NCBI GenBank assembly: GCA_937958375.1
Contig: CALGNY010000272.1
Location: forward strand, 1-10,489
Length of the DNA: 10,489 nt
Reading direction: 5' to 3'
DNA from: an uncultured Bacillaceae bacterium
GTDB lineage: Bacteria > Bacillota > Bacilli > Bacillales > Alkalibacillaceae
Shown: positions 1 through 6,191 of the stretch, piece after piece
How the letters are laid out: each line of letters starts with the position of its first letter
Position numbering within the stretch: position 1 is the first letter of the stretch
Notes under the pieces: generated by a model
What the model saw: the letters and a program-made list of their open reading frames with translations, nothing else
What the model was told of the DNA's origin: nothing
Database searches by the model: none
Position numbers and translations under genes: made by a program

Positions 1-91
1 TAAGAAAGAAACCGAATTGACATCAGGCTATTTTGTTTAGTTTTCAAGGTTCGAAAGAAATCTTTTCATTTGCTCGCCTCAAAACAGCGAC
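1..91 (-). other. rRNA operon leader (5' part of pre-16S transcript), boxA-like
   Basis: On the minus strand, 31-55 reads as a CTTGAAAACTAAACAAAA-type element, which resembles the boxA/antitermination leader just upstream of 16S rRNA in Bacillus rRNA operons. It lies downstream of two tandem rrn-type promoters and points off the left edge. The 16S gene itself is not in the window and is expected within about 100 bases to the left. A similar element also occurs in 16S-23S spacers. Here the adjoining promoters favour the 16S leader. Confidence 0.7.
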
Positions 92-97
92 TTTATT

Positions 98-126
98 AAT
101 GTAACACGGATCCAATAATAAGTCAA
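98..126 (-). promoter_or_regulatory. rRNA operon promoter P2 (sigma-A)
   Basis: On the minus strand, -35 TTGACT (121-126) and -10 TACATT (98-103) are separated by 17 bp, so transcription should start near 91 and run left. It is the promoter nearest the boxA-like leader. A proximal promoter about 90 bp after a distal one is the standard arrangement in Bacillus rRNA operons. Confidence 0.7.
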
Positions 127-182
127 TTATTTTTTCTACGTGAAACCAACAAGTCGTCGTGCTGTTTTTTGCGACGGTTATA

Positions 183-212
183 AATATAGCACGGAGTATT
201 TATTAAAGTCAA
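183..212 (-). promoter_or_regulatory. rRNA operon promoter P1 (sigma-A)
   Basis: On the minus strand, -35 TTGACT (207-212) and -10 TATATT (183-188) are separated by 18 bp. The upstream flank (213-240) is AT-rich, as for an UP element. P1 lies 86 bp upstream of P2, matching the tandem rrn layout known in Bacillus. Between this promoter and the next gene (213-322) I see only AT-rich sequence and a weak 5-bp hairpin at 303-315, which may end the DUF6241-like gene. Confidence 0.7.
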
Positions 213-322
213 TAGAGAAATCAACTTTTTCATTCATCCATATTTTACTTCCTATATAAGAACGTCCAGTCATCTTTCTTCACCCCATGCGAAAAAGTAA
301 TCTCTTCATTGAAGAAGGTCGA

Positions 323-889
323 TCACCTTTCAACCGAACCTTCTCTTGCCTGCTGGATATATGCTTGCTCCTCTTCTTCACTTAAAATCCCGTATGCTTC
401 ACCGACTGTTCCGCCTTGCATCCTCCAGATTTTGTTATGATCTTGATCGGCCTGTGTGAAATCACCTTCTGCCCATCGACTGAGAATATCTTGGTAGATG
501 GTTTCATTAGAACCGAAGTCAACATTCTCTAAACCATCCAATAACCATTCAATTCTTTCTTGTGTAATCAGGTAGAATCCCCATTTTTCATTTGCCTTCA
601 CTTTTTGATGGGACATGCCGTGAATGTATTCTTGATAATGTTCCTCTGTCAGCTCTTGTTGTTCTCTCGCCTCACCGAATGGGTTTAATCCTTCTTTTTC
701 ATATTCGGCAATGTCTTCTTCGGTGACATCTTTCTTTGCTCTTTCCCTAGATTGCTCAATTTCCTCATCAATTTCTTCTTTATCCGCCGACTCATCCCCA
801 CTGAGATAATGGCTTCCGAAATAGTAAGCTCCCACACCGAAAGTGGCAAGAACTCCAATAATAAGAATCGTTTTTCCGATACCTTTCAA
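323..889 (-). CDS. Membrane-anchored DUF6241-like protein
   Basis: Predicted 188-residue protein of unknown function. The start is set at TTG 887-889, because GGGG (898-901, within AAAGGGG) lies 8 bases upstream. The in-frame ATG at 991 has no usable ribosome site and would add an unlikely N-terminal extension. One hydrophobic segment (residues 6-24) looks like a signal anchor. A very acidic, probably helical linker (31-66) follows, then a soluble domain with IHGMSHQKV (89-97), GDFTQADQDHNKIW (142-155) and a GGTVGEAYGILS block (159-170). These blocks are what I recall from Bacillus proteins labelled DUF6241; that assignment is from memory and unverified. The bulk of the protein should be extracytoplasmic. 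It lies between ygzB and the rRNA operon, where B. subtilis carries the unrelated ygxA. No clear promoter was found. Confidence 0.8.
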   Translation of the reverse strand: MKGIGKTILIIGVLATFGVGAYYFGSHYLSGDESADKEEIDEEIEQSRERAKKDVTEEDIAEYEKEGLNPFGEAREQQELTEEHYQEYIHGMSHQKVKANEKWGFYLITQERIEWLLDGLENVDFGSNETIYQDILSRWAEGDFTQADQDHNKIWRMQGGTVGEAYGILSEEEEQAYIQQAREGSVER

Positions 890-1065
890 ATTGCATTCCC
901 CTTTGTATTCAGATTCATTAGACGAAATAAAAAAATAAGCATAGGCTAATGAATAGCTTATCCTTATTGGAAACTCTTCATTGAAATCCATACCTCATTC
1001 ATTCGACCAATAATGTTTGAACCCTCCACTGAATATTCGACAATCTGTTGAAAGTTAAATTTTCG

Positions 1066-1096
1066 TTAACAGCATTCTTCCTAAATATGCTATACT
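1066..1096 (+). promoter_or_regulatory. ygzB promoter (extended -10)
   Basis: TATACT (1091-1096) is preceded by TGC (1088-1090), giving an extended -10. The best -35 is TTAACA at 1066-1071 with a long 19-bp spacer. The start point would be about 1103, 18 bases before the ygzB ATG. Confidence 0.5.
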
Positions 1097-1120
1097 TCCT
1101 ATGGAAAGAGGAGGTTCATC

Positions 1121-1510
1121 ATGAAGCTAAAATATAGTAGTAAAATCAATAAAATCCGGACGTTGGCTTTAGTGCTCATTTTTGCCGGAATGATTATTAT
1201 GTATATAGGTCTTTATTTCAGAAATATTGAATGGTTAATGGTTGTGTTCATGATTCTTGGTCTGATTGCTATTGGTTTAAGTACCGTGATTTATGTATGG
1301 ATCGGTTCGCTCTCGTTAAAAGCCGTCCCAATCGAATGTCCGGAATGTGGTAAACCGACCAAGATGCTCGGACGCGTTGATGCATGTATGCATTGTAAAC
1401 AACCACTGACATTGGATCGAAACCTCGAGGGTGAAGAATTCGATGAAAAGTATAATTCTAAGAGGTATTGGAAAGAACAAGAAAACGAGCAATCTGATCA
1501 GTCAAAATAA
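1121..1510 (+). CDS. ygzB: UPF0295 membrane protein YgzB
   Basis: 129-residue protein that matches B. subtilis YgzB along nearly its whole length: KYSSKINKIRT at the N-terminus, GRVDACMHC and LTLDRNLEGEEFDE at the C-terminus. Two transmembrane helices (about 15-32 and 38-63) are followed by a cytoplasmic zinc-ribbon-like tail with CPEC (73-76) and CMHC (89-92). The family (UPF0295) has no established function; the two Cys pairs suggest metal binding. GAGGAGG (1108-1114) lies 6 bases before the ATG. The C-terminus is about ten residues longer than the B. subtilis protein and is polar. The gene converges on perR and shares its terminator, as in B. subtilis. Confidence 0.93.
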   Translation: MKLKYSSKINKIRTLALVLIFAGMIIMYIGLYFRNIEWLMVVFMILGLIAIGLSTVIYVWIGSLSLKAVPIECPECGKPTKMLGRVDACMHCKQPLTLDRNLEGEEFDEKYNSKRYWKEQENEQSDQSK

Positions 1511-1519
1511 AATCGTAAT

Positions 1520-1550
1520 GAAAAAGGGCTACGCAAATAGCCCTTTTTTC
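1520..1550. terminator. Bidirectional intrinsic terminator between ygzB and perR
   Basis: GAAAAAGGGCTA (1520-1531) pairs with TAGCCCTTTTTTC (1538-1550) around a 6-base loop. The stem core AGGGCTA/TAGCCCT is flanked by an A-tract on one side and a T-tract on the other. It can therefore end ygzB on the plus strand and perR on the minus strand. Confidence 0.9.
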
Positions 1551-1563
1551 ATTTTAAAATGAA

Positions 1564-1998
1564 TTAATGCTTTGTCTGTTGGCAATCTTCACACGTGCCG
1601 TACACTTCCATTCGGTGATTGGTTACGTCAAATCCAGTAACCTGCTCCGCAAGCTGCTCCACCTCATTCAGTGATGGATAATGAAAATCAACGATCTTGC
1701 CGCACTCATCACAAATAATATGATAGTGTTCAGTCGTATTACAATCGAAGCGACTGGAAGAATCTCCATACGTCAATTCACGAACTAACCCAATATCCAA
1801 GAATACGCGCAAGTTATTATAAACCGTCGCTACACTCATATTCGGGAACTTATCTTCCAATGCTTTATAGATTTCATCTGCCGTCGGGTGTTTCATCGTT
1901 GACATTAAGTATTCCAGCACTGCATGACGCTGTGGTGTGATCCGGACACCAGAATTTTTCAATGTAGTCAATGCTTCTTGTAATCGTTGTTCCGTCAC
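1564..1998 (-). CDS. perR: Peroxide-responsive Fur-family repressor PerR
   Basis: Metal-dependent repressor of peroxide defence genes. The N-terminal winged helix contains GVRITPQRHA and PNMSVATVYNNLR. Counting from GTG 1996-1998, the regulatory metal ligands fall at H37, D85, H91, H93 and D104 and the structural zinc cysteines at C96, C99, C136 and C139, exactly the B. subtilis PerR numbering. In PerR, Fe-catalysed oxidation of H37/H91 is the peroxide-sensing event, and D104 separates PerR from Fur paralogues. I prefer the GTG because GAGGTG sits 7 bases before it, while the ATG at 2002-2004 is only one base from that site; using the ATG adds two residues (MT). Transcribed from its own promoter with a Per box; ends at the shared terminator. 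Confidence 0.96.
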   Translation of the reverse strand: MTEQRLQEALTTLKNSGVRITPQRHAVLEYLMSTMKHPTADEIYKALEDKFPNMSVATVYNNLRVFLDIGLVRELTYGDSSSRFDCNTTEHYHIICDECGKIVDFHYPSLNEVEQLAEQVTGFDVTNHRMEVYGTCEDCQQTKH

Positions 1999-2038
1999 CG
2001 TCATGCACCTCGCTTTCTTAAATTATAAAATTCTTATT

Positions 2039-2053
2039 TTAGAATCCTTATAA
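2039..2053 (-). promoter_or_regulatory. Per box (PerR operator) at perR start point
   Basis: The minus strand reads TTATAAG-G-ATTCTAA, which matches 12 of the 14 non-spacer positions of the Per box TTATAAT-N-ATTATAA (one mismatch per half). It begins 3 bases downstream of the -10 and covers the expected +1, where bound PerR would block initiation. This implies autoregulation, as known for B. subtilis perR. Confidence 0.75.
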
Positions 2054-2056
2054 TTT

Positions 2057-2086
2057 AGTTTACTAAGTCACTGGTGGGGTTGTCAA
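2057..2086 (-). promoter_or_regulatory. perR sigma-A promoter
   Basis: On the minus strand, a consensus -35 TTGACA (2081-2086) and -10 TAAACT (2057-2062) are separated by 18 bp. The start point would fall near 2050, inside the Per box. No convincing terminator separates the upstream adenosyltransferase gene (ending at 2118) from this promoter, so some read-through into perR is possible. Confidence 0.75.
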
Positions 2087-2117
2087 TCGAATTGTATGAC
2101 CAACAGTCAAACGGTGG

Positions 2118-2675
2118 TTAAATATCTGTATGAAGTGGCAATTCTTCGCCACCTAAATGTTGATTGACATACCGTGCCGCGACAAACAAAAAGTCAGACA
2201 GTCGGTTCAAATAAGACTGGACCATTGGATTCGTCAGTTCATCCCCCATGGCAATCGCAACACGTTCCGCACGTCTTGCAATCGTGCGGGCAACGTGCAA
2301 ACTAGCTGCGGCTGGATGGCCTGATGGCAAAATGAAGTTCTTCAATTCCTTAAGGTCTTGGTCCCAACGGTCAATTGTATTCTCCAAGTGATCGATGTGT
2401 TCCTGTTTGAGCTTCCACATCACTTCTTTATCCTTCGGTGTCGCAAGCTCCGCACCGACATGAAATAGAATTGTTTGGACTTGATGAAGCGCATCGATGA
2501 CTTCCTGTTTTCCATCCCATGATTCCTGCATCAAATGACTTCGTGCCAAACCAATCATGGAATTCGTTTCATCGCATGTCCCGTATGCTTCTACGCGTAC
2601 ATCATTTTTGGGTACGCGCTTGCCATAGATTAACGAAGTGGTTCCTTTATCACCTGACCGCGTGTAAATACGCAT
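2118..2675 (-). CDS. yvqK: PduO-type ATP:cob(I)alamin adenosyltransferase
   Basis: 185-residue cytoplasmic enzyme that transfers the adenosyl group of ATP to cob(I)alamin (or cob(I)yrinic acid a,c-diamide), forming the coenzyme B12 Co-C bond. Signatures of the PduO/MMAB family: N-terminal TRSGDKGTTSL (residues 5-15, ATP phosphate binding), RVEAYGTCDETNS, and C-terminal RTIARRAERV followed by YLNRLSDFLFVAARY. GTCDET is a small departure from the commoner GTVDEL. The start is ATG 2673-2675 with GGGGG (2683-2687) 7 bases upstream; a longer in-frame start at 2723 lies inside the upstream gene and adds unlikely sequence. Only one base separates it from the dehydrogenase stop, so it is probably translationally coupled. 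The symbol follows B. subtilis YvqK. No other cobalamin gene is in the window. Confidence 0.93.
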   Translation of the reverse strand: MRIYTRSGDKGTTSLIYGKRVPKNDVRVEAYGTCDETNSMIGLARSHLMQESWDGKQEVIDALHQVQTILFHVGAELATPKDKEVMWKLKQEHIDHLENTIDRWDQDLKELKNFILPSGHPAAASLHVARTIARRAERVAIAMGDELTNPMVQSYLNRLSDFLFVAARYVNQHLGGEELPLHTDI

Positions 2676-2676
2676 G

Positions 2677-3627
2677 TCAATACCCCCTCTTGACGTCGAT
2701 CTGATTGAGCGGAAATTCCTCACCCTTCAAATAGGCGTCTAAGTTTTGTTTAAAAATCTCGAACCCTCTTGGCTGGTAATGTCTTGAGATCCCTGATAAA
2801 TGTGGTGTGAGTGTTGTGTTTTCCATATCCCACAATGGACTTTCAGCCGGGAGTGGTTCTTCTTCCATTACATCTAAGATGGCATGCGCGATTTCACCGT
2901 CATTCAATGCTTCAATCAGTTCTGCTTCGTTAACGGTAACGCCTCGTCCCATATTCAAAAAGATCGCTTCTTTTTTCATCACCTGGAACTGTTTCCGGCC
3001 AAATGTTTTTTCCGTTTCATTCGTTGCCGGAAGAACGTTTACGACGTAATCTGCTTCAGGCAGTTGATCATTCAATTGTTCGATCGTATACGTTTCATCG
3101 AAGTGGTCCTTCGCTCGCCCGCTTTTTGATACACCGATTGTTTTCATCCGAAAAGCTTTGGAAAGCCGAGCGACTTCCTGACCAATCGCACCGGTTCCCG
3201 TGACCAGCATCGTTTTTCCGGAAATTTCGTTCATTTTCACCTTTCGGGACCATACATGGTTCTTTTCATGCTCCATCAGTTCTTTTGCATTTCGTTCGAC
3301 TTGCAGAATCATTGAAATGGCATATTCGCTCATCGGACCTGCGGAGATCCCTCGTGAATTCGTTACTTGAATTCCTTTTTCAGCAATCGTGTCTAACGGC
3401 ATATCATCAATCCCTGCAGACAGGACCATGATCCATTTTAATTGCTTCGCTTTTTCGATCCATTCATCCGTCAGATCGACTCCGTACGTGACAAGGACCT
3501 CTGCTTGGTCGATTGTCTGCTCACTTTCTTCGATGGAATTTCTCCAATCGAAGGTTACCGACGGAAACGTGCTTTCGAAATCTTCCTTGATCCGTTCTTT
3601 CGTCTTAAAGGTCGTAAGTACGCGCAT
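2677..3627 (-). CDS. D-isomer-specific 2-hydroxyacid dehydrogenase, NAD-dependent
   Basis: 316-residue NAD(P)-dependent oxidoreductase interconverting a D-2-hydroxyacid and a 2-oxoacid; the substrate cannot be told from sequence. The Rossmann fingerprint GTGAIG is at 144-149. Family catalytic residues are visible: Arg228 in NMGRG, Glu257 in DVMEEEPLP and His276 in LTPHLSG. The N-terminal substrate domain carries VTNSRGISAGPMSEY (88-102). The length is normal for the short subgroup without the ACT domain of SerA, so phosphoglycerate dehydrogenase is unlikely; glyoxylate/hydroxypyruvate reductase-like activity is one option. GGAG lies 9 bases before the ATG. It starts 36 bases after the bcp stop codon and its own stop is one base from the adenosyltransferase start, indicating an operon. 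Confidence 0.92.
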   Translation of the reverse strand: MRVLTTFKTKERIKEDFESTFPSVTFDWRNSIEESEQTIDQAEVLVTYGVDLTDEWIEKAKQLKWIMVLSAGIDDMPLDTIAEKGIQVTNSRGISAGPMSEYAISMILQVERNAKELMEHEKNHVWSRKVKMNEISGKTMLVTGTGAIGQEVARLSKAFRMKTIGVSKSGRAKDHFDETYTIEQLNDQLPEADYVVNVLPATNETEKTFGRKQFQVMKKEAIFLNMGRGVTVNEAELIEALNDGEIAHAILDVMEEEPLPAESPLWDMENTTLTPHLSGISRHYQPRGFEIFKQNLDAYLKGEEFPLNQIDVKRGY

Positions 3628-3663
3628 ATCCCCTAGCTCCTTTTTGTTTGTTAAAGACTTCGA

Positions 3664-4131
3664 TTATAAATTTTCTTGGATATATTGTAGGGCTTCTTCC
3701 ACATGATCCTTCACACGTACTTTGCGAAATTCTTTGACCAAATTACCTTCTTTATCAATGATGAAAGTGGAACGTTCAATTCCTTCATACTCTCTTCCAA
3801 AATTCTTTTTCAACTTCCACACATCATACATTTCAGCGACTTGATGGTCCTCATCTGCCAGCAATAAAAATGGCAGTTCATGTTTTTCGATGAACTTATT
3901 GTGTCGATCGACGGAATCTGGACTTACCCCGAGGATGACAGCGTCAAGGTCGCTGAATTTTTCATATTGATCACGGAAATCACACGCTTCTGTCGTACAC
4001 CCTGGTGTCATGTCTTTCGGATAAAAATATAATACGACATGTTTCCCTCTATAATCTGATAGACTGACAGACTCTCCATTACTTGCAGGCAATGAGAAAT
4101 CTGGCGCCGGTTGTCCTACGTTAATCGTCAT
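3664..4131 (-). CDS. bcp: Thiol peroxidase Bcp/PrxQ (peroxiredoxin)
   Basis: 155-residue cytoplasmic peroxiredoxin reducing H2O2 and organic hydroperoxides, recycled by thioredoxin in this family. The active-site block FYPKDMTPGCTTEACDFRD contains peroxidatic Cys45 and, five residues later, the resolving Cys50, typical of the atypical 2-Cys BCP/PrxQ class. Arg120 in ERSTF is the conserved active-site arginine. AAAGGAGG (4141-4148) is 9 bases before the ATG. It corresponds to B. subtilis ygaF in the same neighbourhood and is the first gene of a likely operon with the dehydrogenase and adenosyltransferase. Although close to perR, I found no good Per box in front of it. Confidence 0.95.
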   Translation of the reverse strand: MTINVGQPAPDFSLPASNGESVSLSDYRGKHVVLYFYPKDMTPGCTTEACDFRDQYEKFSDLDAVILGVSPDSVDRHNKFIEKHELPFLLLADEDHQVAEMYDVWKLKKNFGREYEGIERSTFIIDKEGNLVKEFRKVRVKDHVEEALQYIQENL

Positions 4132-4166
4132 GTTCAGAATCCTCCTTTAAATCTTCTCTACTTATA

Positions 4167-4195
4167 AGATTACCGAAGTTTTCTGACAGTGACAA
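4167..4195 (-). promoter_or_regulatory. Promoter of bcp operon, with inverted repeat in leader
   Basis: On the minus strand, -35 TTGTCA (4190-4195) and -10 TAATCT (4167-4172) are separated by 17 bp; the start point would be near 4160. A 6-bp inverted repeat, AATCTT (4150-4155) and AAGATT (4166-4171) with a 10-base gap, begins just before the ribosome site and reaches the -10. It could be an operator. Confidence 0.6.
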
Positions 4196-4278
4196 TAATT
4201 TTCACTTGTTACCCGAGGGAAGCTATTTCGTCGAATGACCCAAAAATACGTTGACGAATCATTACATGCCTTGGCGAA

Positions 4279-4292
4279 ATTTCCCGGGAAAT
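4279..4292. repeat. 14-bp perfect palindrome ATTTCCCGGGAAAT
   Basis: Perfect palindrome 14 bases beyond the stop codon of the K+ channel gene, in the 175-base gap before bcp. With no loop and no T-tract it is a poor intrinsic terminator and looks more like a protein-binding site. The rest of 4196-4306 shows no gene. Confidence 0.6.
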
Positions 4293-4306
4293 AAATTTGT
4301 TGGTGA

Positions 4307-4693
4307 TTAACGTAAAAGCTTGTACAAAAAAGCGGCAGGCAATAGATATCCGATCATCGCTTCAACTAAAGCAATTGGCTTACCGATTCCGATTGGTGTC
4401 ACATCACCATACCCGACCGTCATCAACGTCACTCCACTAAAATAAACCGACTGAAAAAAACGTTCAGTCGGCGTACCCGATTGGAGTGATTGATCAATCA
4501 AAAGCGAGAAACCGGCTTCCGCCAAAAGGAAATATAACAGCGCAAAGCCAAGCATGAGAATGAAATAAATAGCAATGAACGAACTGAACAGCTCTTTTGA
4601 AAAGGCACCGCGGACATCTTGGTAATTTTTCATAAACACAATCAGACTGCTTACGATGATGATCAGCACAACAATAACAAAGAATCGGTCCAT
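4307..4693 (-). CDS. Small two-helix potassium channel (Kch/ion-channel family)
   Basis: 128-residue integral membrane protein with the K+ selectivity filter TVGYGD (92-97). The pore helix (about 79-91) precedes the filter and the final inner helix (104-126) follows it. There are upstream helices at 4-21 and 36-59, so three membrane segments plus a pore loop. There is no RCK/TrkA-N regulatory domain, and the protein ends right after the inner helix; homotetramers are expected. The start is ATG 4691-4693, because GGTGAT lies just upstream. An in-frame ATG at 4709-4711 has no ribosome site and would be almost leaderless given the -10 at 4723-4728. Divergent from hemL2. Confidence 0.88.
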   Translation of the reverse strand: MDRFFVIVVLIIIVSSLIVFMKNYQDVRGAFSKELFSSFIAIYFILMLGFALLYFLLAEAGFSLLIDQSLQSGTPTERFFQSVYFSGVTLMTVGYGDVTPIGIGKPIALVEAMIGYLLPAAFLYKLLR

Positions 4694-4722
4694 TGAATCA
4701 CCAGTTTTCATCTAGTTGTTTC

Positions 4723-4728
4723 ATTATA
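4723..4728 (-). promoter_or_regulatory. -10 element for K+ channel gene
   Basis: A consensus TATAAT on the minus strand. No good -35 is visible at 16-18 bp, so an activator or weak expression is possible. The start point near 4716 leaves a leader of about 23 bases to ATG 4693. Confidence 0.45.
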
Positions 4729-4738
4729 TGAACGGGAC

Positions 4739-4768
4739 TAGCCAAACATGTACACGAATCCGTATACT
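4739..4768 (+). promoter_or_regulatory. hemL2 promoter (weak -35)
   Basis: -10 TATACT (4763-4768) and a poor -35 TAGCCA (4739-4744) with 18-bp spacing. The start point would be near 4775, about 32 bases before the GTG start of hemL2. Confidence 0.45.
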
Positions 4769-4806
4769 AGAATAGGAATTGAACTTGTTTTTTAGGAGGA
4801 ATTATT

Positions 4807-6102
4807 GTGAATCGACCTACTTCAGAGAAACTATATCAGGAAGCGCAAGATTTGATTGTCGGTGGGGTCAACTCGCCATCCCGAGCCTACAAAGGTGTTG
4901 GCGGCGGTACGCCTGTATTTATGGAAAAAGCGAAGGGATCCCGTTTTTGGGATGTCGATGGGAATGAATATATCGATTATTTAGGGGCTTATGGTCCGAT
5001 CATTACGGGTCATGCCCACCCGCACATCGCTGAGGCCATATCACACGCGGCCCATAACGGTGTCCTATACGGCACGCCAACCAAGTTGGAAAATAAATTC
5101 GCTCGTATGTTGAAAGAAGCCATCCCTTCATTGGAAAAGGTACGTTTCGTCAATTCAGGAACGGAAGCTGTGATGACGACGATCCGTGTTGCTCGCGCTT
5201 ATACAAACCGGACGAAGATCATTAAATTTGCAGGGTGCTACCACGGTCATTCTGATTTGGTGTTGGTTGCTGCAGGGTCTGGTCCTTCAACGTTAGGCAC
5301 GCCAGATTCAGCCGGGGTACCTAAAAGTATTGCCCAAGAAGTGATTACCGTACCGTTCAATGATGTTGAAGCTTTCCGTGAAGCACTCGAGCATCATGGC
5401 GATCAGGTCGCCGGTGTTTTGGTGGAACCGATTGTCGGCAATTTCGGAATCGTCGAGCCAGCCATTGGATTTTTAGAAAAGGTAAAGGAATTGACACATG
5501 AAAATGGCAGCGTACTGATTTACGATGAAGTCATTACGGCGTTTCGTTTCCATTACGGAAGTGCCCAAGAGTTGACGGGTGTCGACGCTGACCTCATCGC
5601 GATGGGTAAAATCATCGGTGGTGGACTCCCGATTGGTGCTTACGGTGGTCGCGTCGATATTATGGAACAAGTCGCACCTCTCGGGCCTGCTTACCAAGCG
5701 GGGACGATGGCGGGTAACCCTGCCTCGATGGCTGCCGGCATCGCTTGCTTAGAAGTCTTGAATAACCCAGAGCACTATGAAAAATTAGACCGTTTGGGTG
5801 CCAAGCTGGAGGAAGGTATATTGGCAAGCGCCGAAAAACATGGGCTTCCTGTAAAAATCAATCGATTAAAAGGTGCATTCACTGTGTTCTTTACAGACGA
5901 AGAAGTAACCAACTATGAGCAAGCCGAAAATACCAATGAAGAAATGTTCGCGAAGTTCTTTCATTTGATGCTTGATCGAGGAATCAACCTGGCACCTTCC
6001 AAATATGAAGCCTGGTTCCTCACGATCGCCCATACGGATGAGGATATCGAGAAAACGTTGCACGCGGTTGAAGAGAGCTTCGAGGAGATGGCGAGGGAGT
6101 AA
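4807..6102 (+). CDS. hemL: Glutamate-1-semialdehyde 2,1-aminomutase (second copy type, GsaB)
   Basis: 431-residue PLP enzyme converting glutamate-1-semialdehyde to 5-aminolevulinate, the last step of the C5 route to tetrapyrroles. Class III aminotransferase features: VNSPSRAYKGVGG near the N-terminus, FVNSGTEAVMTTIRVAR (114-130), FAGCYHGHSD (141-150), IYDEVITAFR with PLP-binding D240, AMGKIIGGGLPIGAYGG with Schiff-base K268, and YQAGTMAGNP (296-305). The start is GTG 4807 with AGGAGG (4794-4799) 7 bases upstream. The position next to bcp and ygaE matches B. subtilis gsaB, a second copy outside the main hemAXCDBL operon; whether another hemL exists here cannot be seen. No strong terminator follows, so transcripts may run into the RNA element before ygaE. 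Confidence 0.95.
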   Translation: MNRPTSEKLYQEAQDLIVGGVNSPSRAYKGVGGGTPVFMEKAKGSRFWDVDGNEYIDYLGAYGPIITGHAHPHIAEAISHAAHNGVLYGTPTKLENKFARMLKEAIPSLEKVRFVNSGTEAVMTTIRVARAYTNRTKIIKFAGCYHGHSDLVLVAAGSGPSTLGTPDSAGVPKSIAQEVITVPFNDVEAFREALEHHGDQVAGVLVEPIVGNFGIVEPAIGFLEKVKELTHENGSVLIYDEVITAFRFHYGSAQELTGVDADLIAMGKIIGGGLPIGAYGGRVDIMEQVAPLGPAYQAGTMAGNPASMAAGIACLEVLNNPEHYEKLDRLGAKLEEGILASAEKHGLPVKINRLKGAFTVFFTDEEVTNYEQAENTNEEMFAKFFHLMLDRGINLAPSKYEAWFLTIAHTDEDIEKTLHAVEESFEEMARE

Positions 6103-6116
6103 TGCAACAAATTTAA

Positions 6117-6191
6117 ATTTTTCAGAAAAATTGTTAAAACACTCTTGCATTTTCAGAAATATGTGATAGTATATAGATAATTCAGAATTTT
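6117..6191. promoter_or_regulatory. Array of three CodY-like boxes
   Basis: Three palindromes around TTCAGAA match the CodY consensus AATTTTCWGAAAATT to decreasing degree: 6117-6131 (13/15), 6148-6162 (12/15) and 6177-6191 (10/15). Their centres are 31 and 29 bp apart, about three helical turns, so all face one side of the DNA. Box 1 is upstream of the promoter, box 2 overlaps the -35/spacer and box 3 covers the start point, an arrangement suited to repression. The first palindrome could also be a weak AT-only hairpin at the end of hemL. Confidence 0.5.
6145..6172 (+). promoter_or_regulatory. Promoter of RNA leader upstream of ygaE
   Basis: -35 TTGCAT (6145-6150), 16-bp spacer, then -10 TAGTAT (6167-6172) with TG at 6164-6165 forming an extended -10. 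TATATA (6170-6175, 19-bp spacer) is an alternative reading. The start point would be about 6180. Confidence 0.5.

Noticed and set aside
303..315. TCTTC-ATT-GAAGA hairpin as terminator of the DUF6241-like gene
   Set aside because: Only 5 bp, AT-rich, and the T-tract is several bases away; too weak to call.
752..949. 65-codon plus-strand ORF opposite the DUF6241-like gene
   Set aside because: Shadow of the minus-strand gene; no ribosome site and low-complexity product.
890..991. N-terminal extension of the DUF6241-like protein to ATG 991
   Set aside because: GAGG is only one base from that ATG, and the good AAAGGGG site lies inside the extension in front of TTG 889.
4177..4191. CodY-like site in the bcp promoter spacer
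   Set aside because: Only 11/15 matches and no repeated partner; within chance expectation for AT-rich DNA.
4694..4711. Upstream ATG for the K+ channel gene
   Set aside because: No ribosome site and it would leave a leader of about 5 bases after the consensus -10.
5473..6150. Minus-strand ORFs of 74 and 94 codons opposite hemL
   Set aside because: Antisense shadows of a clear, complete enzyme gene with no ribosome sites or protein family features.
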